From: Enterococcus faecalis 13-SD-W-01
GTDB lineage: Bacteria; Bacillota; Bacilli; Lactobacillales; Enterococcaceae
Direction: 5' to 3'
Length of the DNA: 46,358 bases
NCBI GenBank assembly: GCA_000415185.1
Contig: KE351646.1
Location: forward strand, 73,992-120,349
Shown here: positions 1 to 7,360 of the stretch, in pieces
How positions within the stretch are numbered: position 1 is the stretch's first letter
Layout of the letters: the number at the start of each line of letters is the position of its first letter
Position numbers and translations under genes: made by a program
The notes under the pieces: model-generated
The model's input: the letters and a program-made list of their open reading frames with translations, nothing else
Told to the model about the DNA's origin: nothing
Databases searched by the model: none

Positions 1-75
1 TCTATTATTTTAAATTCCATCACACACCCTAAAAAACTAGACTCTCTGATTAATCCATCAAATAAAAAAATGCTT

Positions 76-127
76 AAAAAACCGGAAACCGGATCAGTTA
101 TATTACGGAAACTGTTCCGGTTTTTTT
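76..127 (+). terminator. Intrinsic terminator
   Basis: An A-rich/CCGGAA arm pairs with TTCCGG followed by seven T. It probably ends a transcript coming from left of the window. The A-tract on the other side means it could also work in reverse. Confidence 0.7.
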
Positions 128-137
128 GTACAAAAAA

Positions 138-166
138 TTGTTATGAGATTGCAACATTTCTATAAA
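138..166 (+). promoter_or_regulatory. Candidate sigma-A promoter
   Basis: TTGTTA at 138-143 and TATAAA at 161-166 are separated by 17 bp. A second, weaker -10 (TATACT, 265-270) lies further down. Both point toward the tiny ORF at 304 and the terminator at 404-440, so they would make a short transcript. Confidence 0.45.
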
Positions 167-303
167 AAACGTCGCTTTTTCAATCATTAAGTACAAAAAA
201 CAGCAATATTGTTTTTTCTCTGTTGTAATACTGTACATTTTGAGAAAAAAGGCTGACAACCAATTATACTAAGGATAGCTGATAGAGAGAGGAGGAAAAC
301 CAC

Positions 304-330
304 ATGTGGAACGTTACACCACCAAAATAA
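304..330 (+). CDS. Tiny ORF (8 aa) with strong Shine-Dalgarno
   Basis: ATG at 304 follows AGGAGG at 290-295 with ideal spacing and encodes MWNVTPPK before TAA. The nearest downstream structure is the terminator at 404-440, and no larger same-strand gene follows, so the peptide or its RNA would be the whole product. I do not recognise it. It could be a leader peptide stripped of its gene, a small peptide, or chance. Only the good ribosome binding site and the upstream promoter-like elements support it. Confidence 0.3.
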   Translation: MWNVTPPK

Positions 331-403
331 TTGCAGTATTCGTTTATAATACATAACCAAAAAATCATTACATACCCTATACAATAAAAATAGTCTAAAG
401 CAA

Positions 404-445
404 AACACCCAAGCCAGTTAGAAAAACTGACTCGGGTGTTATTTT
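404..445. terminator. Bidirectional intrinsic terminator
   Basis: AACACCC..CCAGTT pairs with AACTG..GGGTGTT. A T-rich stretch follows on the plus strand, and T-rich sequence also lies on the minus side. It ends the minus-strand VOC gene and any plus-strand transcript from the 138-330 unit. Confidence 0.75.
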
Positions 446-455
446 TGCACTATCA

Positions 456-1325
456 TTAAGCATCCATATAAACACGTCGTAATTTCTCAATATCTATTTT
501 CGTCATTTCGTATAAAGCTTGCATCGTTTGATATGATTTTTCTTCATTTTTTCCATCAAGCAGCTCGTCTAAATCTTTTGTGACTAACTGCCAAGATACG
601 CCAAAGCGATCATTGACCCACCCGCATGGATAAGCTTTTCCGTCTTCTGTCAGCGCATAAAAGAGCCGATCAATCTCAGGTTGTCCATCACAGTAAACAT
701 AAAAAGAATTACCCATAGTAAAGCCGAAATCATGTGGAATCTCGTTATCCATAATATAAAATTCTTGATCATACAATTTGAATTTTGCCCACAAAACAGT
801 ACCGTCTTCTTTTTGAGATTTATCAAGCACAGTACCATGAGAAAAAATGTCTAGCCAATCTTTAATAGCTTCATCGGCTTTGCCGTACAGTTCATTGGCA
901 AAAAGAAAACAAGGAGTGATCTTTTGCTCTGGTACATCACTGACTTTCAATTGCCAAGAAATGCCAAATTCATCATTGACCCAGCCGAAAAGTCCAGTTT
1001 CTGGATGATTTTCTAAAGGCATTAGAATTTGACCTTTTTCACTGAAGGCACTCCATAAATGATGCAGTTGTGCTTCGGTTGGACATTCCACCACGTAAGA
1101 AACAGCTGGAGTAGTCGAGAATTCCGGACCGCCGTTTAAAAGAATAAATTCTGCGTTATCTAATTCAAGAGTGATTGTCAAAATATCGCCTTTTTTTCCA
1201 TGGAGATCATCTAAAAAATAATTGATTCTGGTTTCCTTTGATTTTTCAAAAATACGCGAATAAAAGTCTGCCATCTCACGCACGGAACCGTTGACCCAAA
1301 CACAAAAAGCAAATTTATTTTCCAT
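456..1325 (-). CDS. VOC superfamily protein, two PhnB-like domains
   Basis: 289 aa, cytosolic, with two homologous halves (about 1-130 and 135-265). Each carries the PhnB/3-demethylubiquinone methyltransferase-like glyoxalase fold signature: W-V-N-G near the start, then a GWVND[ER]FG[IV]SWQL motif at the end of each half. The duplicated WVND.FG.SWQL segments are clearly visible at about residues 113-126 and 237-249. The C-terminal tail (about 255-289) is Lys/Glu rich. The substrate is unknown, and PhnB-like proteins in Firmicutes are mostly uncharacterised. The start ATG at 1325 is preceded by a GAGGTGAGA-like ribosome binding site. The gene stands alone, with a terminator just downstream and the T-box unit divergent from it. 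Confidence 0.8.
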   Translation of the reverse strand: MENKFAFCVWVNGSVREMADFYSRIFEKSKETRINYFLDDLHGKKGDILTITLELDNAEFILLNGGPEFSTTPAVSYVVECPTEAQLHHLWSAFSEKGQILMPLENHPETGLFGWVNDEFGISWQLKVSDVPEQKITPCFLFANELYGKADEAIKDWLDIFSHGTVLDKSQKEDGTVLWAKFKLYDQEFYIMDNEIPHDFGFTMGNSFYVYCDGQPEIDRLFYALTEDGKAYPCGWVNDRFGVSWQLVTKDLDELLDGKNEEKSYQTMQALYEMTKIDIEKLRRVYMDA

Positions 1326-1446
1326 TGAATCTCACCTCAAATATGCAGAGCATCTCTGCTTTTTTTGAATCCGCTTTAAGTGTATCACTTCTGCTAGAGA
1401 AAGAGGAGCGGAGTGCATTGCTAAAAAAATGTTTAATATTTTTTTA

Positions 1447-1475
1447 TTGACAATTAAAGGGCGGGAAGGTAAACT
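1447..1475 (+). promoter_or_regulatory. Promoter of the T-box unit
   Basis: A perfect TTGACA at 1447-1452, a 17-bp spacer and TAAACT at 1470-1475. The predicted start is near 1482, just before T-box stem I. Confidence 0.65.
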
Positions 1476-1483
1476 TTGTGAAA

Positions 1484-1680
1484 ATAAACGTTTCTTTCAG
1501 TAGCAAATTAGATGTTTTGTCCAGAAAGTCGGTGGTTGCTGCGAACCGATCAAGTCTAATTAGTGAATTACGGGAAAACGTCAATAACTGAATAATGTTA
1601 AAGTGAAAAACGAGTCTGTTTTTAATTGAGGTGGTACCGCGGAATTTTTTCGTCCTCTTTTAAAAACGGCTTTTTTATTT
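1484..1680 (+). promoter_or_regulatory. T-box riboswitch, probably tyrosine-specific
   Basis: The T-box core AGGTGGTACCGCG at 1629-1641 is an exact match to the family signature. Stem I is closed by CGTTTC../..GGAAAACG. Its specifier loop lies between AATTAGA (around 1510) and TCTAATT. The 3' side of that loop reads AGTGAATTAC. UAC (Tyr) at 1569-1571, followed by a purine, fits the usual specifier position; UUA (Leu) one base upstream is the alternative. The terminator helix (about 1618-1671, GTTTTTAA..GAGG with CCTC..TTAAAAAC) runs into a T-tract and is mutually exclusive with pairing of the T-box core. Uncharged cognate tRNA would favour read-through into the NhaC-family gene. Confidence 0.92.
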
Positions 1681-1771
1681 TTTTAAGGAGGCAGGCAGAT
1701 GAACTGTGGCGGCGTAATACGATATTATTCCCTTTTTGATACGTAGAATACAAACAAAAAGGAGAATTTTT

Positions 1772-3166
1772 ATGAATAGAATAGAAAAACCAAGTTTCTT
1801 AGAAGCAAGCTGTATGTTGATAGTAATTGTTGCAGGGATCGCCATTAGTGTGGTGGGTCTGCATTTATCGCCGAATGTTGCGATATTAGCTGCAATCGGA
1901 GTTGTGATGTTGTACGGTGTCATCAAAAGATTTCCATCAGAGATCCTGCATGAAGGGATCATCAATGGAATCAAACCAGGAATTATCCCCATCTTTATTT
2001 TTATTCTAGTTGGTGCGCTGATTGCTGTATGGATACAAGCAGGAATCATCCCCACACTTATGGTTTTTGGCTTTAAACTGATTAGTGTCCAATGGTTTGT
2101 GCCTTCGGTGTTTGTTGTATGTGCAATCGTTGGGAGTGCTGTTGGAAGTGCCTTTACTGTCATGTCGACGATCGGGATCGCGTTTTTTGGGATCGGTACG
2201 ACATTAGGATTGAATCCTGCATTAGTCGTTGGATCAATCGTTTCTGGGGCTGTTTTTGGAGATAAGATGTCTCCATTATCTGAATCAACGAATTTAGCTG
2301 CGGCAATCGTCGAAGTGGATTTATTCAAACACATCAAGCACTTGATGTGGTCAACGATTCCTGCGTTTGTCTTATCTTTCTTTTTATTCATGTTTTTAGG
2401 CCATACAGAAGGGACAACCAGTCTTTCTGCTATCAATGAAGTAGTAGCAGTCTTAGAAAGTAATTTTACGATTTCTTTGTGGTCCTTGCTTCCGCTAGTA
2501 TTGATGCTGTTATGTGCTTGGAGAAAAATACCAGCGATTTTGACGATTTTGCTAAACATTGCGGTGGCTATCGTGATGATCTTGATCCAACATCCGCAAA
2601 CTTCTTTGACGAAACTTGCAACAGTTATTGAATCAGGATTTTCTGCACACACAGGGACTCAGCAAATCGATTCCTTGCTGAGTCGCGGCGGGATCGAAAG
2701 TATGATGCCGACTGTTTCCTTGATTATTTTAACATTATCTCTTGGCGGTCTGCTGATTGAATTTGGTTTGATTTCTACAGTGATGGAAGTTGTATCGAAA
2801 AAAATGACCAATACGCCTAAGTTGATTTTGACAACGTTATTGACAGGTATCGGGGTCAATCTGTTTATTGGAGAACAATTTTTATCTGTGATTTTACCAG
2901 GAAATGCATTCAAGGAAACTTACGAAAAAGCTGGTTTTGATCGCACCGTCTTGAGCCGCACCTTGGAAGATGGCGGAACGGTAATCAATTACTTAGTACC
3001 TTGGGGAATCGCAGGCAGTTTTGTCGCAAGTACATTCGGTATTCCAACATTGAGCTACTTGCCATTTGTTTTCTTTAGTCTCTTGTCTCCAGTTTTCTCG
3101 ATGGTGAGTGCCTTCACTGGCTTAGGTATCACAAAAGTGGATTTAACTGAGCAGTCAAAAGTATAG
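1772..3166 (+). CDS. NhaC-family antiporter, putative tyrosine transporter
   Basis: 464 aa, about 12 hydrophobic segments. Family hallmarks are the G-S-A-x-G-S-A-F-T-V stretch near residues 125-135 and the conserved segment S-G-A-V-F-G-D-K-M-S-P-L-S-E-S-T-N near 165-180, typical of NhaC Na+/H+ antiporters. NhaC paralogues behind Tyr T-boxes were predicted by comparative genomics to carry tyrosine (TyrT/YheL group); the T-box here supports that over pH homeostasis. Start: ATG 1772 has GGAG at 1761-1764, whereas the longer frame from 1736 lacks a ribosome binding site. The gene is monocistronic and ends at a strong hairpin. The substrate is inferred from regulation, not from residues. Confidence 0.85.
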   Translation: MNRIEKPSFLEASCMLIVIVAGIAISVVGLHLSPNVAILAAIGVVMLYGVIKRFPSEILHEGIINGIKPGIIPIFIFILVGALIAVWIQAGIIPTLMVFGFKLISVQWFVPSVFVVCAIVGSAVGSAFTVMSTIGIAFFGIGTTLGLNPALVVGSIVSGAVFGDKMSPLSESTNLAAAIVEVDLFKHIKHLMWSTIPAFVLSFFLFMFLGHTEGTTSLSAINEVVAVLESNFTISLWSLLPLVLMLLCAWRKIPAILTILLNIAVAIVMILIQHPQTSLTKLATVIESGFSAHTGTQQIDSLLSRGGIESMMPTVSLIILTLSLGGLLIEFGLISTVMEVVSKKMTNTPKLILTTLLTGIGVNLFIGEQFLSVILPGNAFKETYEKAGFDRTVLSRTLEDGGTVINYLVPWGIAGSFVASTFGIPTLSYLPFVFFSLLSPVFSMVSAFTGLGITKVDLTEQSKV

Positions 3167-3180
3167 AGGAAAAATACGAA

Positions 3181-3220
3181 AAACCATCGAAGCATCCATA
3201 CATGCTTCGATGGTTTTTTT
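3181..3220. terminator. Bidirectional intrinsic terminator
   Basis: The perfect stem AAACCATCGAAGCAT / ATGCTTCGATGGTTT with a T-run separates the convergent NhaC-type and APC permease genes. Confidence 0.9.
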
Positions 3221-3228
3221 GTCATGTT

Positions 3229-4569
3229 TTAGTTTGCGAGAGAAACAGCTTCTCTGTCTTTATCTTTTCTATAACTGAAGAAAATAATCAAGTATAGAAT
3301 GGCTGTCAAAACAGTAACACCAATCGAGTTCGTGAACAAGATTCCTGCAAAAATCAAGCTAAGAACGAGTAGAGCAACTGAATTGATAAAGATACCAAAA
3401 GTTGTACGTTGTTTCAACGCTAAAGTAAAAGCAGCCGCGCTGATCATCAGCCAGATAACTAATACAGTATAAGAAAGCGAACCGGCAAGATAACCGAATA
3501 GATCATCACCAACAAAGTAAGAAAGGACAACGCCTAAGTACAAGACACCTGTACAAAAGATAACAGAACGTTGCGGTACATGATGTTTGTTTAAAACAGC
3601 AAGTTTCTTAGCCACACCTTCTTTGTCTTTCAAACGGAAGAACAATGTACGAGAGGCTGCGTATACGCCAGAATTAATAGAAGAGAAAAGTGCTAGAACA
3701 ATCACGAAATTTACGATATCCGCTGCAAAAGGAATATGCATTTTCTCAAAAATCATCACAAACGGGCTGACAGTTGTGTTTGCCAAAGTGTTCCAAGGAT
3801 AGATGATCAATAAAAGCAATAATGGAATGATGTAAAAAGAAATGATTCTTCCCATAACACCTCTGATTGCTTTAGGAATCGCTTTTTTAGGATTCTCTGC
3901 TTCACTGACAGTAATTGCGATCAGCTCAGAGCCGCCGTAAGAATAGATAACAACTAACAAGGAATTGATGATTCCTTTCATTCCATGTGGCGAAAAACCG
4001 CCATGATCAGTCAAACGGCTAAATGTAGGCATCATCCCTTGATGCATGATTTGCTGGAACACAAGATAAACGCCGAAAATGATCAAACAAATGATGACGC
4101 TGATTTTAGCAAATGCCAACCAATACTCTGTTTCAGCAAAAAGTTTGACTGAATAAAGATTGATCAGCGTAGTCAACACAGCTAAGATCAGTACAAAAGT
4201 CCAAGTTGGCACGTGAGGGAACCAAAGCTGCAAGAAAGATGCGGCTGCTACTGCCTCGGCGATAATATTGATCATCCATAAAGACCAATAGACCCAATCG
4301 ATAAAATCAGCAGAATGATGGCCAAGATAAGGGCGGATAAGCCCAGATAAGCCTTGTTGGTTTTCACCATTTAAGACAAGTTTTCCTAATCCATTCATTA
4401 CAATAAAGAGTACACATCCACCAATTAAAAAAGCTAAGAGAACAGCAGGGCCGGCAATACCAATTGCTTCTCCGCTTCCCTTGAATAGTCCTGCACCGAT
4501 TGCGCCGCCTAGAGCCAGCATAGTGATGTGCCGCGAGCTCATTTGTTTTTTTAGTTTGGTGTTTTCCAT
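3229..4569 (-). CDS. APC-superfamily amino acid permease
   Basis: 446 aa, 12 predicted membrane helices. The N-terminal signature SSRHITMLALGGAIGAGLF, with the unwound TM1 G-G-A-I-G-A-G motif, and the TM6-region Y-S-Y-G-G-S-E-L are typical of the LysP/GabP/AnsP amino acid transporter family of the APC superfamily. It moves an amino acid across the cytoplasmic membrane by proton symport, but the substrate cannot be read from sequence. The start was set at ATG 4569, because AAGAGG lies 6 nt upstream. The frame extends 26 codons further upstream with no signal. The gene stands alone; no regulator is adjacent. Confidence 0.85.
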   Translation of the reverse strand: MENTKLKKQMSSRHITMLALGGAIGAGLFKGSGEAIGIAGPAVLLAFLIGGCVLFIVMNGLGKLVLNGENQQGLSGLIRPYLGHHSADFIDWVYWSLWMINIIAEAVAAASFLQLWFPHVPTWTFVLILAVLTTLINLYSVKLFAETEYWLAFAKISVIICLIIFGVYLVFQQIMHQGMMPTFSRLTDHGGFSPHGMKGIINSLLVVIYSYGGSELIAITVSEAENPKKAIPKAIRGVMGRIISFYIIPLLLLLIIYPWNTLANTTVSPFVMIFEKMHIPFAADIVNFVIVLALFSSINSGVYAASRTLFFRLKDKEGVAKKLAVLNKHHVPQRSVIFCTGVLYLGVVLSYFVGDDLFGYLAGSLSYTVLVIWLMISAAAFTLALKQRTTFGIFINSVALLVLSLIFAGILFTNSIGVTVLTAILYLIIFFSYRKDKDREAVSLAN

Positions 4570-4734
4570 AAGCATCCTCTTTTCTGAAATAAACATAACA
4601 ATTTTATTATTGACTAATAATACCAAATATTCTGACAATTTCAACACTTCTATAAAAATTTAGGAGACTCTCATTGAAAAATCATCATTTTGAAATTTCC
4701 TGAAAAGCTTCTCTTTAGGATAAAAGGTGGAGAA

Positions 4735-4866
4735 ATGCTGTGTTACCAGGGAAATAGCGAAGAAAATGAAGAAGAGGGAATGATAGAGAAAAAGTGCCAA
4801 TCGTTATTTAAAAAAGTAGTAAGAATATATTTTGGTAAAAGAAAAAAACCAAAACAAAAAAACTAG
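4735..4866 (+). CDS. Possible small basic protein (43 aa)
   Basis: An open frame of 43 codons follows AGGTGGAG, and its stop lies at the base of the palindromic terminator at 4862-4893. The protein has an acidic first half (EENEEEG) and a strongly basic tail (KKVVRIYFGKRKKPKQKN). I do not recognise it. In such AT-rich DNA 43 sense codons are modestly unexpected. The short spacing between ribosome binding site and start weakens the case. Confidence 0.3.
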   Translation: MLCYQGNSEENEEEGMIEKKCQSLFKKVVRIYFGKRKKPKQKN

Positions 4867-4893
4867 ATCTATTTCTGCAGAAATAAATCTAGT
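4862..4893. terminator. Palindromic terminator
   Basis: ACTAGATcTATTTCTGCAG pairs with its near-perfect complement. On the minus strand it is followed by a T-rich tract (complement of 4840-4861). It ends the 4908-5810 gene and perhaps the small ORF at 4735. Confidence 0.7.
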
Positions 4894-4907
4894 CTCTGAA
4901 AATTTTT

Positions 4908-5810
4908 TTAAAATTCAATTGTTTCGTTCAATAATTCTTCTTTGTATTCATATTCCTTAAAGATATTAGGATCGTAATCAGCAAATCGTTTTGCCCAATT
5001 CTGTGCATCAAAAAATTCAAGATATTTTTGTTCCACTGGACGATAAGGTCGATGCAAGAAATCAGGTAGTTCCGCAAGTGGTCGTTCATTTAATAAAAAG
5101 AAGTTTTCTGGGTCATAAAAATGATAATGAGAAATCACTTTGTTTGCTGTAAGCAGCTTTTTCTGGAAATAAACCGATTCGAATGTTCGTAATGTGACCC
5201 CATGCTGTCCTTCACGAAGCAATTCAAGTATCCCGGCAGAATGAGAAGTCCGCTCCAAGTATTCTGGATAGGGCAGATAACCAGCTTGTTCATTTCCTTT
5301 GAGCGGGAGAATAAAATAATCTGTCCGTAAACCCAGTGCGTCAAATTCTTTTTTCAATGCTTCGGCTTTTTCTTTACGCCCATGGTTAGTCGCACCAAAG
5401 AATAAATCATATTCAGGGATATTGTGCGGAATCTTCATTTCGCTGGAATAAAAAGAACTGTTGTGTTTCAATTTCAGAGCGTTTGCCTCAAGCGCATCAA
5501 AATGGTAGATTTCATCGATTGCCGGCTCATTTTGGGCTTTTTCAAGCAGCTGGAAATGTTCCTTTTTGAAATGGTTCCAAAAGAATAAAATGATTTTTCC
5601 CGAAACATGGGGACGAATCCGCGCAGCCATTTCTGTGTCAAATCCATAATCTAAAAAGATGATCAATTCATAATGATCCAATGATGGATGTTCTTTAAAA
5701 AAAGATTCATTCAATAGCTCTTTCCCCGAAATAACGTCAAAGGAAGCAATAGAAGAAAAGAAATATAATTCTTTATCTTTAGGAATCAATAAAACTGAAT
5801 TTGCAGACAT
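4908..5810 (-). CDS. Polysaccharide-biosynthesis glycosyltransferase-like protein
   Basis: 300 aa, soluble. The C-terminal half carries a pattern seen in capsule/LPS biosynthesis proteins of the RfaS/CgeB-like glycosyltransferase type: R-E-G-Q-H-G-V-T-L-R-T-F-E-S (about residues 200-213), then KKLLTANK and YDPENFF. Here an E-G-Q-x-G-x-x-x-R-x-x-E-S segment is the likely nucleotide-sugar binding part. The N-terminal half has a Rossmann-like alternation (LIIFLDYG, KIILFFWNHF). It stands alone and outside any visible capsule cluster, so acceptor and sugar are unknown. ATG 5810 is preceded by GAGGGAGA. The family assignment rests on recalled motif resemblance. Confidence 0.55.
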   Translation of the reverse strand: MSANSVLLIPKDKELYFFSSIASFDVISGKELLNESFFKEHPSLDHYELIIFLDYGFDTEMAARIRPHVSGKIILFFWNHFKKEHFQLLEKAQNEPAIDEIYHFDALEANALKLKHNSSFYSSEMKIPHNIPEYDLFFGATNHGRKEKAEALKKEFDALGLRTDYFILPLKGNEQAGYLPYPEYLERTSHSAGILELLREGQHGVTLRTFESVYFQKKLLTANKVISHYHFYDPENFFLLNERPLAELPDFLHRPYRPVEQKYLEFFDAQNWAKRFADYDPNIFKEYEYKEELLNETIEF

Positions 5811-5947
5811 AAATCTCCCTCGCTTTCACTAGTTTTTAGAGTACCTTTATCATAGCTTTTTTCGTAAGGGAAAAGCGAATAGAATGCTTACATAATAGAA
5901 AGAAAATCACGAAGAGAAGAAATGCAGCTGTAGCTAAAAAAGAAAAA

Positions 5948-5975
5948 AGACTGGACATTTATGCGTCCAGTCTTT
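5948..5975 (-). terminator. Intrinsic terminator
   Basis: AGACTGGAC pairs with GTCCAGTCT. The minus-strand side continues into a T-run (complement of AAAAAA at 5942-5947). It ends the reductase gene. Confidence 0.8.
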
Positions 5976-6016
5976 GCAAAGCTCTGTTTTTTCGAATAGA
6001 TGTTATTTAAAAAGCT

Positions 6017-6958
6017 TTATTTTGCGTCTAATAAACCTTCTTTTGCGTGGACCAATTGTGTCAAGAAAGCACAATAAGGCGTTGGGATACTGTATTTTTC
6101 TCCTTTACGCCAAACAGCTCCGTTGATGTAGTCGATTTCTGTTAAACGATGATTTTTGATTAAATCTTGATACATAGAAGGATAGTGAAGGCCGATATCA
6201 TTTGGATCGTACGTTGCTTCGATGTGGCGAACCACTTCTTCTTGATCAAGGATGATTCCTTCTTTTTCGGCTACAACAGCGAATTCAGCTACTAATGTTG
6301 TCACTAATGAGTGAGAAACATTTTGTGCGCCTAGTTCTGCAATGTTGCAGTCTAAAATTGTGCAAAGGCCATTCAATGTACCATTCACGCAGGCTTTTCT
6401 CCAAATAGAATAGCGGACATTTGAACTATATACTGGATTCAAGTTTGCTTCTTTAAACGTGTCGACAACTTGTAAGGCAAAGTCTTTGCCAGCAGGTTCA
6501 AGATTTTCTAATTCGATTTCGCCGCTTCCTAATAGTTTTGCTCTTCCAGGACCTTCAAGACCAGCAGTCCACATCGTGATACCAAATAAAATATTTTCTT
6601 TTGGTACATATTTTTCTAAAACATCTTCATGTCCAAGTCCGTTCAATAAACATAAAACATGTGTGTCTTTTGTGATGATTGATTGGATTGCTTGGAACAT
6701 ACCATCTAGTTGGTTCGCTTTCGTCAAAGCGACGATCAAATCAGCTTGCAAGCCGCTTTCAACAACTTCTTCTGGAGAAAAAATAGGGATTTTCGCTACA
6801 ACTTCTTCCCCGTTGAAATCTGCGATTAGTCCGTTTTCGCGAATCGCTTGGATATGATCCGGCCAGCGATCAATCAAGATCACGTCATTTCCGCTTTGAT
6901 GAAGCATTAGTCCAATCCGGCTTCCCATGGCACCGGCGCCAGCAATAGCAATTTTCAT
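6017..6958 (-). CDS. Ketopantoate reductase family enzyme (PanE or D-2-hydroxyacid dehydrogenase)
   Basis: 313 aa, cytosolic. The N-terminal Rossmann motif GAGAMGSRIG (residues 7-16) binds NAD(P)H. A central LLNGLGHEDVL segment and helix SIWRKACVNGTLN, with the family's catalytic Lys at about 188, mark the ApbA/PanE family. PanE reduces 2-dehydropantoate to pantoate for CoA synthesis. Enterococci, however, have a D-mandelate/D-2-hydroxyacid dehydrogenase (D-ManDH2) built on the same fold, and this gene has no pan neighbours, so that is a serious alternative. Asp31 (VILIDRW) after the second strand favours NAD over NADP, which also fits the hydroxyacid dehydrogenase. Start: ATG 6958 has GGAGA upstream; ATG 6964 is also possible. 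Confidence 0.75.
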   Translation of the reverse strand: MKIAIAGAGAMGSRIGLMLHQSGNDVILIDRWPDHIQAIRENGLIADFNGEEVVAKIPIFSPEEVVESGLQADLIVALTKANQLDGMFQAIQSIITKDTHVLCLLNGLGHEDVLEKYVPKENILFGITMWTAGLEGPGRAKLLGSGEIELENLEPAGKDFALQVVDTFKEANLNPVYSSNVRYSIWRKACVNGTLNGLCTILDCNIAELGAQNVSHSLVTTLVAEFAVVAEKEGIILDQEEVVRHIEATYDPNDIGLHYPSMYQDLIKNHRLTEIDYINGAVWRKGEKYSIPTPYCAFLTQLVHAKEGLLDAK

Positions 6959-7121
6959 AAACATTCTCTCCTTACGATTTGTTCTTTCTAGTCTAGTATA
7001 TAGAAAAAATCAAAAAATTGGACTATTTTGTTTGTGAAAATGGGAAAACTTTTATCGTGAAAAAGAAATATAAGCTAATGAATGTTATTTAAAGGCTGTC
7101 ATTTTAAAAAATTACTTTTTG

Positions 7122-7151
7122 TTGACAGCTGATGAAAAGTTGTGGTATCTT
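7122..7151 (+). promoter_or_regulatory. Promoter of the ABC-F gene
   Basis: TTGACA at 7122-7127 and TATCTT at 7146-7151 are separated by 18 bp. Predicted start near 7158, giving a leader of about 200 nt. Confidence 0.55.
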
Positions 7152-7157
7152 TTTGTC

Positions 7158-7360
7158 AAATAAACGAAGTGAGGGATCCGTGCATTGAAAAAATAAGTCA
7201 ATTTGTTGAAGCTGCATTCAGACTGTACCTTTTTTACCAAGGGAGCAGTGTGCAGATTTTCAGGATTGGCTTAGGTGATCAATGTACGGGTCTTTTTGTG
7301 TCTCGTCTTGTCGGCTAGTTCTGAAAATAGGACTAGTCTTTTTTTAATGAGGTGAGACAT
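7158..7360 (+). promoter_or_regulatory. Attenuator leader of the ABC-F gene
   Basis: The 200-nt untranslated leader ends in an intrinsic terminator. GGCTAGTTCT (7313-7322) pairs with AGGACTAGTC (7329-7338), followed by seven T, only 16 nt before the gene start. GAGGG at 7171-7175 could serve tiny frames: GTG-CAT-TGA at 7180 or TTG-AAA-AAA-TAA at 7185. ABC-F genes of the Lsa/Vga/Vml group are known to be controlled by ribosome-mediated attenuation, in which drug-stalled ribosomes on a short upstream ORF prevent the terminator. A 49-codon frame from GTG 7169 also stops inside the terminator stem but lacks a convincing ribosome binding site. Confidence 0.75.

Noticed and set aside
187-408. 73-codon minus-strand frame
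   Set aside because: Low-complexity Phe/Leu/Cys-rich translation, no ribosome binding site, and it runs through hairpins and the plus-strand promoter-like elements.
1675-2652. 325-codon frame opposite the NhaC gene
   Set aside because: Exact antisense shadow of a clearly coding membrane protein; composition (Thr/Ile/Asn rich) is that of a complement frame.
7132-7188. 18-codon ORF at the ABC-F leader
   Set aside because: Its ATG lies between the promoter's -35 and -10, upstream of the predicted start, so it would not be in the transcript.
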